Part shown: positions 26,243 through 39,400 of the stretch, one piece after another
How positions within the stretch are numbered: position 1 is the first letter of the stretch
Layout of the letters: every line of letters begins with the position of its first letter
Origin: Rhizomucor pusillus
Taxonomy: Eukaryota > Mucoromycota > Mucoromycetes > Mucorales > Lichtheimiaceae
Length of the DNA: 64,000 bases
Assembly: GCA_900175165.2 (NCBI GenBank)
Contig: FWWN02000685.1
Coordinates: 115,424-179,423 of the forward strand
Direction: 5' to 3'
Notes under the pieces: generated by a model
What the model was told of the DNA's origin: nothing
The model's database searches: none
What the model saw: the letters and a program-made list of their open reading frames with translations, nothing else
Program-made: the position numbers and the translations under genes

Positions 26243-29124
26243 ATGTCCCATGCGAGCGGTCCAAATCCTAACCACCCCTCGAGTTCTGAGCTGTCTTCCG
26301 TCAAAACTTCCGAAGACAACAACAACAGTGGTGCGTCGTCTCGTCTCTCTGTAGCCGGTACTCTTTCAACTGTGACCAAGCTGCCGGCGATGATTGACGA
26401 GCAAGATATCGAAGATGGTCCACTGTTCCGCGCGACGATCACAGAACTTGAAGGCCGCACGAGTGCTCTCAAATCAAAAATGAAAAGAATATTAAAGTCG
26501 GCGACAGCGTCGCTCGAAGCGAAACGAATATCCTTGGAGGCAGATGAAGAGTTTGTGCGGGCGTTGCGCGACGTTTCCACAGCCGATCCGCTTTTCAAAT
26601 ATTATCTCGACGACGCTTGGCCAAAAATGTTCGAGCAACGCGAGCGCTTGTTACATTCGATGCAGTCACTCCTTATCGACCCACTTAAGAAGTTGTACGA
26701 GATGGATATAAAAATGGCCGATACTAAACGGAGGCAATTCGAAGATGTCAGCAAAGATTACTATGCTTCGCTAGCGAAGTATCTCAGCCTGAAAACTGAT
26801 TCTTCGAAACGCCAGGACGCCGAAGCAAAGCATGTTGCAAAGCAACGCAATTTCGATCTCGTTCGATTTAATTATTATGCGTTCCTGGTTGATCTGCACG
26901 GCGGGAAAAAAGAGCAGGAAATCTTGTACCACCTACTCAGTTATCAACAAAAAGAATACGCCTTTTATCAATCTGTCGCTTCCGCAATTACACCCTCCAA
27001 AATCGGTCTAGATGATCTCGCTGCTATGATGGCGGATATATCAAGGGAGCAGAATATTGTCAACAAAGAACGATATGAAAAACGCAAGATGCTCGAGTCT
27101 AAAGTCGCTGAGGCTGGCAGCAATGTGCCCACTGCATCCGAATCTCTCCAAAAGAAAGTATTATCATCGCCCGATCAGCGCAGCTCATCAGAGACGACGG
27201 GTTCATTGTTACCGCCCTCCATAACCCTTACGAACCGCGAGGAAACAGCTGCGGCAGATGTTCTCAGTTTGAGCAGCGACGATGAAACGCCCATGGACAA
27301 ATTTCGAGGATATCGCGATCTCCAGCAGCAGAATCGTGAATTACAAGATACTGGTCGACGCAAAGAAGGCTTTTTATTTGCAGTGTCAAAACCATCCAAA
27401 AACGTTGCTATAGATAAATCATCAGCATCAACGTGGCACAAGTAATGTTCAGAGAAGCCCCTCTTCTTTGCACGAGTTTTGTAATTAACAAATGACACGT
27501 TGTTAGGTATTGGTGTGTTCTTGTCGGTGGACAGCTGCATGAGTACAGTAATTGGAAAGGCCAACTTCAGCGACACATTGAACCCATCAACCTTAAATTT
27601 GCGACCGCGCGGGAGGCACGCAGTGCAGACAGACGATTCTGCTTCGAAGTCATTACAAGAGATCTTCGTCGGGTCTATCAGGCGACATCCCAAGAGGAAA
27701 TGGAAAGCTGGATAGTCACCATCAACAATGCAATTCAAAGTATATTGAATGGATATGGCAGCGCCGTGGATTTGAACAAAAATCTGGAAAATGCAGAGAA
27801 TGAACCGGTGCCTGAACCATCTACTAGCAAAAAGAAGGATCGTGGAAAATCGCTTCGAGGGGCACTGCGCAGCGGATTAGCTCGCGAAAAATATCTAAAG
27901 AAGCGGCACAGTCATAGTGGGATCGAAAATGCCGAAAGACTTGCATCTCTGGCTGCAACGGCGACTTCAGCAGCAGAAGCGAAACTCAAATGGCCCGGTT
28001 TAAATTTTGTAAAGCACGGCGCTGCCAACTCGAAGCAGAGTCAACAACATGTTTTCCCTGAAGCTGCTGATATGAACACAGAGCTTTTATCAACCTTGCG
28101 ACAAGACCCATCAAATATGGCGTGCGCTGATTGCGGTGCGGCTAATCCGGATTGGTGCTCTCTGAACTTGGGCATTCTGCTTTGCATAGGTAATAATGAT
28201 TTTATTTACTCTGTGACCATTTAGCTCACAATAACCATTACGCATGTAGAGTGTTCCGGCATACATCGATCTTTAGGCACTCATATTTCCAAGGTCAGAT
28301 CGCTCACTTTGGACAGCACATCCTACACACCTGATATTATTGCGCTGCTTCGGGCTATTGGAAATGCGCGTGCAAATGCAGTGTGGGCAGCTGGCTGCGA
28401 CGAGTCTGCCATCAAGTCATCGGATACCCGAGAAGTCAAGCTCAAGCACATTCAAGCGAAATATGTGGAACGAGCATTCACCGAGCAGTTACCTGAAGAC
28501 CTGAACGCTCAGCAACTTTTATTTCAGGCTATCGACAGCGACGATATACCAGCGGCTTTGTATGCCGTCGCCGTAGGCGCCAATGTTAACGGAGCAAGGC
28601 CAGCGAGTGCCTCGCCCAGAATATACCTTTTGAGCGAAGACGAGGAAGAGGAGCTTGGTGTCTCCTGGCGCGAAAGCAACAAACCATCATCATCTTCTCG
28701 CGTCTCCCACACAACTGCAGCCACCACGTCAGATACCCAGTCAACGAACGGCATCGACATTGAAGGCATCAAAGCCGACCTTGATGCTTCTTACTACACT
28801 GTACGATACCCACTTCACTTTGCATTATTGCACGGACGCGCGGCAATAGAGTGCCCAGAAAGACATCACGTTTACCCCATGGCAGAGTTCTTACTTCAAA
28901 ACGGTGCAGATACTTTCATCAGAGATCCTGCGACCGGATGTTTACTTTCGGAACTTGTTGGGTTAGGATCGCTTGTGGAAGACGAAGCACTAGAGTACGT
29001 TAATACCAAGATAGCTGCCAGGGGTCAGGCACAAATTGCCAGATCCAGTATGCCTCCTCCTCCACCCGTCCATGTCATCAACAGTAGTAACAATAGCACC
29101 AGTAACGAAAACCATACATCTTAA
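26243..29124 (+). CDS. BAR-PH-ArfGAP-ankyrin protein (ACAP/centaurin-beta type)
   Basis: Arf GTPase-activating protein coupling membrane curvature and phosphoinositide sensing to Arf inactivation in vesicle traffic. Splicing is join(26243..27441, 27507..28189, 28250..29124), in frame, 918 aa. A helical BAR region spans residues 50-290 (PLFRATITELEGR... ; YYAFLVDLHGGKKEQEILYHL). A PH domain lies near 375-476 (KEGFLFAVSK ... KYWCVLVGGQLHEY ... EEMESWIVTINNAI). The ArfGAP domain is near 595-715: the zinc ligands are spaced C-x2-C-x16-C-x2-C, with the catalytic arginine in GIHRSLGTHISKVRSLTLD. Ankyrin-like repeats follow (HFALLHGR..., MAEFLLQNGAD). The last intron falls inside the zinc finger. 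The acidic and Ser-rich linkers look disordered. Confidence 0.93.
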
Positions 29125-29789
29125 ACAGTAGTATTATCCTCACTGAGTATCTAGCATCTGTACATGATTTTATTTAATTTAAAGGACTAAACAGCTGAAT
29201 TCTGCAATGTGATATACCTAAAACGATGAACTCAGTAATATACAATGCTGCACTGCAAACAAGCATGATAATGATGAGATGCTGCAGCAAATGATAATAC
29301 AAAATGAACATGTTATCTTCTGCTGTGGCTGTTAGAGGGATAATTGAACATGGTTGTCAGAAAATTCTTCTTCTTGAGCCAAGCGCGAGTCCACATCCAG
29401 ATGGATATCGATACCCACTTCTGGACGTTCCTCAGGACACATGTATCAGCCTATGCAGACTAGCAAACACTGCATCCGAAAACGACTAGGCTAAGGAATT
29501 CTGCTGAAAGTCATTCGAGGTTTTGCATGTTAGGTTCTCTAGCAACTTGGGCATCGAGTTTCTCTACCGAGCAATTTGTATCCAGCTTTCCGTATGGAAC
29601 AAGTAATGGATAAGGACTTGTTCTCGATTATATATCAAAATACCTACCAGGAGGGGATGTTTCGTGCATGCCAGAGTCGGGGCAAAAAATGGAAGTGACT
29701 TCCGTCAATGCACATTCGAACAGCAGCTTCAAAGAACTTGGCAACAGTTTTGGGGCCGTCTGTCTCTCTCTCCTCACCTGTCCTCCTCC
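29125..29789. other. Intergenic, ArfGAP to UVRAG-like gene
   Basis: This 665-bp stretch holds the ArfGAP 3' end and UVRAG-like promoter. The 30 bp before the next ATG are pyrimidine-rich (TCTCTCTCTCC...). No gene is supported. Confidence 0.5.
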
Positions 29790-32695
29790 ATGACCGACGG
29801 CATCTCAGTGGTGAGCTTGAGTCAAGTAAGTCTAGCGCTGCAAGGTGGCATAGTGTATGAAATCAGAGGGAACGTTGAACTCAACGATCGAGTGAAACAC
29901 AGCGCAGGATACGGCATTTGCGTTCAGTAGCCGGCCGGAACATCGCTTGGTGCGAAGAGGGCTCTGCTGCCGAGCCTCGATTAGCGTCAGCAGGGAGCGT
30001 GAGCTCGAGTGTAAGCAGCAGCGTCGTCACATCGCGAGCACCGTCTCCGGAACTGCAATATTCGACTTCTTTGGGTGCAGTGCGTTCGCAGGCGGCGGCG
30101 ATGCATCGACGGACAGGCTCTGATGGATTTATACCGCCAGAGAGCACCACGTCGTCGTCGTTGCAGCCCCTAGTACCTTATCCATCGGCGTCCGCTGTTC
30201 CAACTGGCATGCGAAGATCGGAGAGCGTGTCGTCCATGCAATCATGCAGCAGCGCTACCGTGGAAGATTCATCAATGACAAAAAGCGCGTATAAACTGTC
30301 GCGATCCAAAAAGCTTCACTCGAAACGAAATAGCAGCAGTGCTGCGGTGGTGGATAAAGACGAAATATTATCATCTCGGGAGGAACGAGGACTCTTGGAT
30401 ATATACATGACGCTCCAGCTATCCACGTCTGAACCGCCATTCTACAAAAGCGAAACGATACCCAACACGATAAGCCCTTCCTTCAAAGCCCTCGACCCTT
30501 TACATTGGACTTGGTATGATGGAGTCCAGACGACTGTCGTTGCTCGCTTGTGGGCACGACATTCTTTTCCTGAATCGGCAGCGCTGGCTAGCATTTCGAG
30601 CGATAATGGGAAGAAGAACAACGTTTACAGCGAACACGCGCACCATGATGATCAGAAACCTCAAAAACCAGCGTTACACAAAGAAGAGTTCCAGCTTCTA
30701 ATAGAATGGCAAGTAGACTTGAACGCGCTGGCATATATTGGCAAAACGGTAAGTAATTTGGTGCGCAGAACTGTCACTTTACAGGGAACTGATGTTTCGC
30801 TAGCTGCAAGAGATTCCGGCTATGTTTCCGGAAAACACTATAATTTTTGAATTTGACGATGGATTTTACACTGCTCCGGATATTGCCGTAAGTCTAAAGT
30901 TGAAACGCACGCGGGCTGTTACACTCCCCGTCTTACAAGTATATCTGCAGAGCATCCTAGTACAGAGCAAAAAAAATATAGTTTTTGATACTGGAAGTGA
31001 TGCGCATGAAGATAATGAAGCATCCACGACAAAAGTATGTATCTTGCTGCCGCGAGAACTCTTTGGCTCCGTTTTGCTCACAATGTCAAATAGATTAAAC
31101 GCTCTTATACGTATAATCATCTTGTCCGACTTAATACCCTAAAAGACTGCATATTTGATACCCAGAAATCTGTCGATGATGTACGACAACAAGTTCAAGA
31201 TATCCTTATAAAGGAGGAGAACCGTTTTCGTTTGGCAAGTAACTCCAAGTATCCACACTGCATAGTCATACACGGTTGCTTACGATTCCCGTTTTAGGTG
31301 CGTGAATGCAGCCAGAGACAAATCAAGCTAGAAGATACTGAAAGGTGTCTAGTACAAAAAAAGAATGAGATTAGAAGACGTATGTAAACTGTGGGGAAAG
31401 ATACGACGACAGTGACTCACAAGTATACCAGAGCGACAGCGTATCGCGGAACTGAAGAAGGCTCTGAACGAACGAGAACGTTTATTGAAGCAGTCTTTCG
31501 AGAGGCTTCAAACAGGAATGGAAGATCTAAAGGAAAGCGAATCTTTATTGGATCGAAACGTGCATATGCATCAAAAACTGTTTCATCAACTTAATCGAGT
31601 CAAGAAAGAGCTCATTGCAGATTTATTCTCAATATACCCCATCGAGCAGGTAAGTCTTCAGCGGACCAATATTCGATTAGTTGGTAGATTATGTAAAAGA
31701 TTTCTCTCGATGATGCGCAACAGTTTCGAATTCGCGGTATCCATTTGCCAAATTCTGTCTACACTGGATGCGACGAAGAAATGATTGCAACTGCACTCGG
31801 TTTCACTGCCCATCTGGTGCAAATGTTGGCCTTTTACCTGGAAATACCGCTACGATACCCCATAGTCCCCATGGGCTCCCGCGCTACCATTAAAGACCCC
31901 ATCTCGTTGCTTAACGGCGCTAAAGAGTAAGCTTGGTTACTTCCATCAAAAATGCAACGGTCACCAACTCACTTGGATCTCTTGAACAGATTTCCTTTGT
32001 ATTCAAAAGGCGTCGACAAATATCGTTTTGAATTTGGTGTTTTCTTATTGAACAAAAACATTGAACAGGCAAGTTACAAACGATCGTTTTATTTTCATAT
32101 TTCAGTCAATTCTAACTATCTGCTGCAGATGATGAATGCATACGGTCTCATTGTTATGGACTTACGACACACTCTGCCTAATATCCATTATTTTATCCAA
32201 GCAATCCTTACGACCTCTGTATCCACAGCGCCTTCCTCTATATCAGTATTATCTATCTCGTCCTACGCCAACCAACCTGATGGAGACAGCTGTAAACCAA
32301 AGAAAAGCCGATTACGTGACAAGTTGAGCGGCAAAAGTAAACGAGAATCATCTCCAAATCCTACGGCATCCGATAATACTCCTTCCATCCCTAAATCCAT
32401 CAAAATAGCAAACGGAAACGAAAGGAAGTCTAAGCACGAAGATGAACATCACTATCCACACCATTTGACTTTACAGCCGGTTCTCTACGATTCCTCCGTT
32501 GCCCCTTCCCCATCGACCTCCAATACCTCCTCTGTAGGACGCAGCGTGTCCGTTGCCAACTCTCCCAAAATAGGCTCCTCTCCCAACTTGATGTCCAAAG
32601 CGATAATTACCCCTACCTTAGAGTCCGTGACCACCAACTCTAGCTGCAACCGTGCAGATAAGAAAAATGGTGCAAAAAAAGTTGGCAAGTCGTAA
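29790..32695 (+). CDS. UVRAG/Vps38-like subunit of the Vps34 PI3-kinase complex II
   Basis: Predicted subunit of the phosphatidylinositol 3-kinase complex acting in endosomal sorting and autophagosome maturation. Splicing is join(29790..29825, 29903..30748, 30804..31034, 31094..31234, 31298..31379, 31432..31649, 31700..31926, 31990..32068, 32129..32695), in frame, 808 aa. The second exon opens with RRIRHLRSVAGRN, the conserved N-terminal motif. A C2-like region follows (LLDIYMTLQLS...). A coiled coil spans residues about 371-518. The C-terminal UVRAG/Atg14 domain contains FRIRGIHLPNS, YPLYSKG-like FPLYSKGVDKYRFEFGVFLLN and DLRHTLPNIHYF. Two introns begin with GC instead of GT (donors at 31235 and 32069). 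The first exon (12 codons) is the least certain part. The stop is 114 bp before the next ATG. Confidence 0.9.
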
Positions 32696-32809
32696 AACTT
32701 GACTTTACACCATCTTCAGCCAATCAAATACTCGGATCAGATCAAACTTAGTACATTTTGAGTTGAGCCTATATGCTTGCTTAGTTGTAACCTTTTTTTC
32801 TTTCAAAAC

Positions 32810-33961
32810 ATGGTCGTCGTCGGCATCGTTGGTGTAGGCCTTGTGGGCTCTGAACTCTTGAATCAGCTCAAAGCAACCCGTGCAAAGCGCCTCAAGGTTG
32901 TTGGCTTGACCAACTCGCGCAACATGCTCCTGTCAGACACTGAATACACGCCTCTCGCGCTCGATTCCTGGAAATCCAACTTGCAAAGCAGCGACGTCAC
33001 TGCCAATCTCGATGTGTTTGCAAAGTACATGGCCGACTCCAGCGAGCATGCCGTCATTGTAGACTGCACTGCTTCGGACGCCGTGGCCAAGTTGTACCCT
33101 GCCTGGCTCAAGGCAGGCGTCAGCGTCGTGACACCCAACAAGAAGGGCTTCTCGGGCGACTTGAACCTGTACAAGGAAATTTCCTCTCTAGCTGCCAACT
33201 TGGCTGGTAAAGGCACCAAGCCCTTAGTCTACCACGAATCCACCGTCGGCGCTGGCCTTCCAGTCCTCAACACCTTGGCTGATCTCGTAAAGACCGGCGA
33301 TGAAATCGAAACTATCGAGGGCATCTTCTCAGGCACCTTGAGCTATCTCTTTAACAACTTCTCTTCGCTCGCTGCTGGCAATGGCAAGTCGTTCTCCGAG
33401 AATGTCAAGATCGCCAAGGAACTTGGATACACTGAACCTGATCCTCGCGATGATTTGAACGGTATGGATGTTGCACGCAAGGTAACGTTTGTATTTGTAT
33501 ATTTTTTGATTTGGGAAAATGACGAGTAACTATCGCTCTAATAGGTCACCATCTGCGGTCGCCTTGCCGGTCTCGACCTCGACTTGTCCACTTTGCCCGT
33601 AGAGAACATTGTGCCTGCTCCTCTCCAGGCCGTCGCCACTGCAGATGAATTCATGGCCAAGTTGCCCGAGTTCGATAACCACTTTGCTCAGCTGAACGAA
33701 GAGGCAAAGAAGGAAGGCCAGGTCTTGCGCTACGTCGGTCTCGTTGACTTTAAGCAAGGCAAGAGTGGTGTCAAGCTCTCCAAGTACCCTGCATCCCACC
33801 CCTTCGCTTCCATGCAAGGCAGCGATAACATTATCAAGTTCACCACCAAATACTTCCCCAACGGCTTGATCATCCAAGGCGCCGGTGCAGGCTCAGCTGT
33901 CACTTCCTTTGGCATTTACTCTGATTTGCTCAAGATCCAAGAACGCGTTGAAGGATTCTAG
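32810..33961 (+). CDS. HOM6: Homoserine dehydrogenase
   Basis: Reduces aspartate-semialdehyde to homoserine with NAD(P)H, the branch step to threonine and methionine, in the cytosol. Splicing is join(32810..33481, 33545..33961), in frame, 362 aa, the usual fungal length without an ACT domain. The N-terminal dinucleotide fold has GIVGVGLVGSELL. The active-site lysine lies in VVTPNKKGFS. YHESTVGAGLPVLNTL and GIFSGTLSYLFNN are family signatures. The catalytic Asp/Lys pair lies in DPRDDLNGMDVARK, right at the intron. The C-terminus GLIIQGAGAGSAVTSFGIYSDLLKI is typical. Monofunctional, not fused to aspartate kinase. Codon use is C-ending-rich, suggesting strong expression. Confidence 0.97.
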
Positions 33962-34575
33962 AGCATTATGTATAAAATGTATATGTTTTTACCGTGAACA
34001 TTAAAAATGCTTGTACATTTTTCATTTTATGTTATCTTGATGAGCGCAAACCCCACCCCCTTGTTCCCTGCATGGGATAAAGTGGCGTTCTGCTTTTGCA
34101 TAAAAGTTTGTGGTCAAGTAAATCATATGCTTATTGATAACGTTGGGAAGAACTATCGATGTCCAGGATAGATCTGCGTTGGTTTGCTCTCAATAGTAAT
34201 AACACGCTTTGGTTTTTGTTTTTTCAACTGACACGCGACAAATGCCATCACCCCTTCTTTTTTTAGCATTTCCGACGAATGTTTGAATGAAACAATCATT
34301 GGAAGAAATGTTGCAATCAGGGTTGACGTTCATATGCAAGCATGGCTCAATTTCCAAGATAAATTCCGTTATCAATGGCAAATGCGCTTATCCGATTGCA
34401 ACAGCCAATGGACCCAAGTTATCGGCTCTTCTACAACAACGGTTAGTAACTTCTTTCCATTTTAGCGGCGTGACTTTCGGAAACCAAAAGAGTAAAATCA
34501 TTTTGGAGTCACTGCTGTTAGCTCCCTATTCATTTTTTTCCTTTTTACCTTTTTTCTATCCCTTTCGTCTTCAAC
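33962..34575. other. Intergenic, HOM6 to CBS-domain gene
   Basis: This 614-bp stretch has no supported gene. The last 60 bp before the ATG are a T/C-rich tract (TTTTTTCCTTTTTACC...), probably the core promoter and leader of the CBS-domain gene. Confidence 0.5.
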
Positions 34576-35774
34576 ATGACAACAATTCAAAGCATCGCTT
34601 CATCTACCGGCAATGGTTGCACTGCTGGTAAAAACAGCACTCAACGTCTGTTTATCGCTTCAACGACTGTGGCGAACGTCCTGGCTGAGGTGAAGCCTCT
34701 GCCACACAGACAGCTCGTTGATTTGCCTTCAACGGCGACTATGGAGGAAGCTCTCGATATCTTCTTGGCTGAAGATATCCTCTCTGCGCCCGTGTATCGA
34801 CTTACAGATGGCCGCAAAGAATACATCACCATTGTGAGTGTGTTGGACCTCTTGAAACTCCTAAGTTCTCATGTAAGTCATGTCTCTGTGGTTCGCTATG
34901 GGAAGGAAAGAGGGTGGGAAATATGGTCGAGAGGGCGCGTGACAGATAGTAGAAGAGATAACAACAGGCAAGGGAATAATTATTCCGTTGTTATGCAAGA
35001 AGTTGGCTTCTCGTTGGCTGATGCGTGGGAAACGTCAAAAGGATTTTCAAATCCAGCGTCACTGATCCCGGAGGCTTTTTCTTTCAGGCGGATGAACATA
35101 GCAAAGCTCTTTTGAAGCCTTTGAATGAAGCTATCGGTCTTACTGAAGAAAGCTCACACCTGGTGACTGTCAAACCGAGCGACCCACTTGAGTATGTGAT
35201 GGATCTATTCAGCCGTCTCGGAGCACACCGCGTTCTGGTTCAGCAGCAGGACCAGCAACCCGTTCTGTTGTCTCAAATGGACGTTGCACGGTATCTCCAG
35301 ACGCAAAACCATCGTCTCGGCCATATCCTTGATATCACGACTCCAACCATTGTCAAACGTTCCCGCGCTCGTCAAGGAGTTCCGATGGATGCTCCCGTCA
35401 GCTCAATCTCGTTCAAGTCGACTGCGATGGAAGCTTTTCTCAAGATTGCTAACCACAAACAGTACATCAGCGCACTCTGCATCCTGGATGACGATAACTC
35501 CATGGTGGGTGATTTGAGTGCCGAGAACTTGCGCGGTCTGAACCGCGACCGATTCGATAGCTTGCAAAAACCTGTCGTCATGTATCTCAAAGAGTCCAAC
35601 GGAGAACTCTACCCACCGCTCTCCTGTCACGACAGATTCACACTCTCCCAGATAATGACGGCATTCGTGCTACGCAAAGCTCATCGACTTTGGTGGTGCG
35701 ATGATGAGGGTCACGTCAAGGGCGTCATCACCCTCAGTGATCTGCTTGGCACATTTATTGATAGCTCGCTGTGA
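34576..35774 (+). CDS. Four-CBS-domain protein
   Basis: CBS pairs bind adenine nucleotides and usually act as energy or ligand sensors. Splicing is join(34576..34872, 35088..35774), in frame, 327 aa. CBS-like units lie roughly at residues 35-100 (LVDLPSTATMEEALDIFLAEDILSAPVYR), 120-185 (LVTVKPSDPLEYVMDLFSRLGAHRVLV), 205-270 (VSSISFKSTAMEAFLKIANHKQYISALCILDDD) and 285-325 (RFTLSQIMTAFVLRKAHRLWWCD...VKGVITLSDLLGTF). It resembles Sds23/AMPK-gamma-like proteins but the assignment within that group is open. The single intron is 215 nt, long for this window. The stop is 175 bp before the chitin synthase ATG on the same strand. Confidence 0.85.
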
Positions 35775-35949
35775 ATAGAAATCCTCCCCACCTCCACACT
35801 TCTTTTGCGCCCCCACCTCCCGTTTTTGGTAGTAGCAAACAAACACAAACACACACAAAAACATGATCAATCTAAAAACATGATGATATTTGCTGGTAGC
35901 ATCTTTGTTTAATTTTAGAGCCTTTTTTTTGTTCTTTTTCTCTTTTTGC

Positions 35950-38900
35950 ATGGAATCTACACAACCGGCACCTACTCCTCCAGTTCACAATACTGCACGG
36001 CAACAGCAACCAGAACAACCGCTACATCCACCGCAACCACTGCAACCGGATGGATCCAGTCACCATTCATACCCTACTCCGTTGTCGTCGTCGTCGCACT
36101 GGCAACCACCACCACGACCGCAGCCGCCGTTGCAACCACCATGTGGCCTCAATCCACCACCACTCGGGATCACCGCAATGCCGGAACCTGTTACCAGCGT
36201 GAGCACGTCGGCACACTTGGCACCGGCGCGGCAGCCAAGACGGTACCGCACGACGCGGCGTGTGCCACTGGTGAAAGGCAACCTCGTGCTCGACTGTCCG
36301 TTGCCAGTACAATACCTCAACTCTGTGCCGCATCGGGATGAGAAGGAGTTTACGCATATGCGATACACTGCAGTTACATGCGACCCTTCTCGGTTTTGGG
36401 ATTCGTACAAGCTGCGTCAGAATCTTATGAGTCGGCACACAGAACTGTGTATTTGCATTACAATGTACAACGTGAGTTTTCATATGATCATGTCTTGATC
36501 ATATCAGAAAAACAACAATAACAACAATAACAACAAACCAATTTATCCCTGCTTTTTATATGTCTGAACCCCAATTAGGAGGATGAAGTATTGCTATCCA
36601 GGACCTTACATGGAATCATGAAGAATATAACGCATTTGTGCGGTAGAGGTCGATCAAGAACTTGGGTAAGCAGCGTGTTGTTCCATGGATCATGGATTTT
36701 ATACAAATCATGCCCTCCAGGGACCAGAGAGCTGGAACAAGATTGTCGTGTGCATCATTGCCGACGGACGCGAGAAAGTGCATCCGCGCGTGTTTGATTT
36801 GCTGTCTGCATTGGGTGTATACCAGGAAGGTGTTGCCAAGAGTATCGTCAATGGTCGTTCGGTTCACGCGCATTTGTACGAGGTTTGTTTGTTAAGATGC
36901 TGTAATTATTCCGCTTTTTCATCTTCTTCGCTAAGCAGCCAACTATTTACAGTACACTACCCAGCTTTCATTGAATCCAGACATGGAGTTTAGAGGCGCC
37001 ATGGATAAAATCGTTCCTACCCAAATTTTGTTTTGTGTCAAGGAGAAGAATCAGAGAAAGATCAACTCGCACCGTTGGTTTTTCCAGGCATTCTGCCCGC
37101 TTTTGCAGCCGCACGTGTGTATGCTTTTTGATGTCGGTACGCGGCCGGGGCCAACGTCGATCTATCGTTTGTGGAAAACATTTGACATCAACGCTGACGT
37201 TGGCGGCGCGTGCGGTGAAGTTCGAGCAATGATAGGTAAAAAGGTTAGGGCGCGCTCTACATTGTTCTTACACAACAAAATTTGTATGCGTAGGTACTGC
37301 TGGAGTAGCACTGTTGAATCCATTGGTTGCAGCGCAAAATTTTGAGTACAAAATATCAAACATCCTTGACAAACCGCTTGAATCTGTTCTCGGGTACATT
37401 CAAGTGTTACCTGGCGCCTTCTCCGCCTACCGATGGAGAGCGCTGGTGAACGACGTGAACGGTAGAGGGCCGTTGCAGAAATACTTTTTGGGTGAAAAGT
37501 TACACGGCAGCGATGCTGGAATTTTTGAAGCAAACATGTATCTTGCTGAGGACAGGATCCTGTGCTTCGAGTTGGTCGCAAAACATGACTCAAAATGGCT
37601 GCTCCATTATGTATCTGGCGCCTACGCCATCACGGATGTACCCAACTCGGCAAGTATAGCGTCCAGTGTCCCTTCAATCAACAGAACTTGTAAATAACAA
37701 GTAATATAGGTGCCCGAACTTATCACTCAAAGGAGACGATGGCTGAATGGTAAAACAGCGATTTAGCAATATACTGATTTTTTGGCACATTTACATATAT
37801 TGTTTCATTCTTTGGGTTACAGGCTCATTCTTTTCAGGGATCTATGCGCTGTTCCATTGGGGAAGGATTCTTAGTTTCACCACTCACTCGGGCGGCCGCA
37901 AATTTCTACTTTTCATTGAGCTTATCTACCTAGGACTTTCCTGGATCTTTTCCTGGTTTGCACTGGTATGCTCAGTACATAACGAGTATTTCTAGGCATG
38001 GCAAGTAACCGTTACCTATTAGGGCAACTTTTTTCTCTCATTTTATATCATTACGAGTTCTCTTTCGACAATGCAAAATCCTCCGTTCAGCACAGACGCT
38101 GCAAATACTGTACATATCGTTCTCACCTATGTATATGTCGTCCTGTTGATAGTTCTTTTCCTTCTTTCGATGGGAAATAGACCGCAGGGGTAAAGATAGG
38201 AGGTAATTCTCCAGCCATAAATCGAGACTGCTCACCGTAAAATCTACATAGGTCGAAATCCGCATTCACAGCAATAATGCTATTCTTCTCACTTCTCATG
38301 GTATACATCATATTTGCATCTGTATGGCTCGTATACGATGGAGTCAAGAAAGCCATGGGAAGCAACTCGTTGTTGGATGACGGCTCGTTTCGAGACATTA
38401 TTGTATCGATGGCGGCGACGTATGCCTTATACCTACTCGCAAGTCTACTGTTTCTTGATCCATGGCATATGATAACGAGCAGTCTTCAGTATATTCTGAT
38501 GACTCCAAGCTATATTAATATTTTCAACACGTATGCGTTTTGCAACACACACGACGTGAGGTAAGGGACAGTGTAGTAAATCTATTCCGCGCCGGATGTA
38601 AATGCCCATTTATATTTTTTCCTTTTTCAGTTGGGGTACCAAGGACATCGGTATAGTCGCAGCAGATCTTGGCATTGTACAAACGGAGCACGGCCAAGCT
38701 ACAGCAGAAGTCGCGCTGCCTGAGCAGAAAGATGTGAGCATCCTGTACGAGGAAGCGTGCATGAATCTGCGGAAACGGGAGCCCCAGCCAAAACGACACA
38801 GGGATCCGAAAACCAAGCAGGAAGATTACTACCGTGCCTTTCGTACACGGCTTGTCATCACTTGGATTGTCACTAACCTTGTCCTCGTGGCTGTCATCAC

Positions 38901-39110
38901 TACCGCGCAAAATTTAGGATGGCTAGGTATGTACACGGAAGATTACCAGGCAACGACATCTTTTTATAAATTCATCTTCTTCTTTCAGGTGATTTTGACC
39001 AGAGAACCAACGGCTACATGGCTTTTCTCTTGTGGTCTGTCGCAGCTCTAGCAGTCATCCGGTTCATTGGTGCATTGTTCTACCGCTTGCTTTCTGTTTT
39101 TACTGGATAG
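35950..39110 (+). CDS. Chitin synthase (class I-III type)
   Basis: Family GT2 membrane enzyme polymerising GlcNAc from UDP-GlcNAc into chitin at the plasma membrane. Splicing is join(35950..36471, 36579..36665, 36721..36882, 36953..37235, 37294..37649, 37710..37749, 37823..37965, 38023..38189, 38252..38560, 38631..38926, 38989..39110), in frame, 828 aa. A P/Q-rich N-tail of about 100 residues precedes the catalytic part. Motifs: [47 protein letters not shown] (catalytic EDR) and QRRRWLNG (near residue 477). Multiple membrane segments follow. The N-tail and absence of a myosin motor or cytochrome-b5 domain place it in the short classes. Intron 5 uses a GC donor (37650). Intron 1 holds an AAC/AAT microsatellite (about 36508-36538). 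Confidence 0.96.
36508..36538. repeat. AACAAT-type microsatellite in chitin synthase intron 1
   Basis: A run of AACAACAATAACAACAATAA units lies inside the first intron and does not affect coding. Confidence 0.8.
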
Positions 39111-39400
39111 TCTCTCTATTTCTGTATATCCTCGTTGTATGCATATGTAGTCAGTAGTATTTACATTCTTACTCCCCTGTAACTCTATATATATTAATAT
39201 CGTTTAGTACATATTTCATTGGAAAGCATACAATCCATGAAGTGTACATGATTGCTTTTATGCTGTTAAAAAAAAGAGAGATTTCAAATGTTTAATGAGA
39301 TGAAGGAAAACATCATGCTGAAGAATATGTGTACATGTTGTGGGGGTGAGGGAATAACGCGAGAACAAAACGAGAGAGAGAGAGAGCGAACAAAGAATAA

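Noticed and set aside
35949..39110. Clustering of chitin synthase, GT34 transferase and GDP-mannose synthesis as a wall-biosynthesis gene cluster
   Set aside because: Unrelated housekeeping genes lie between, orientations differ and no shared regulator is evident; proximity is likely coincidental.
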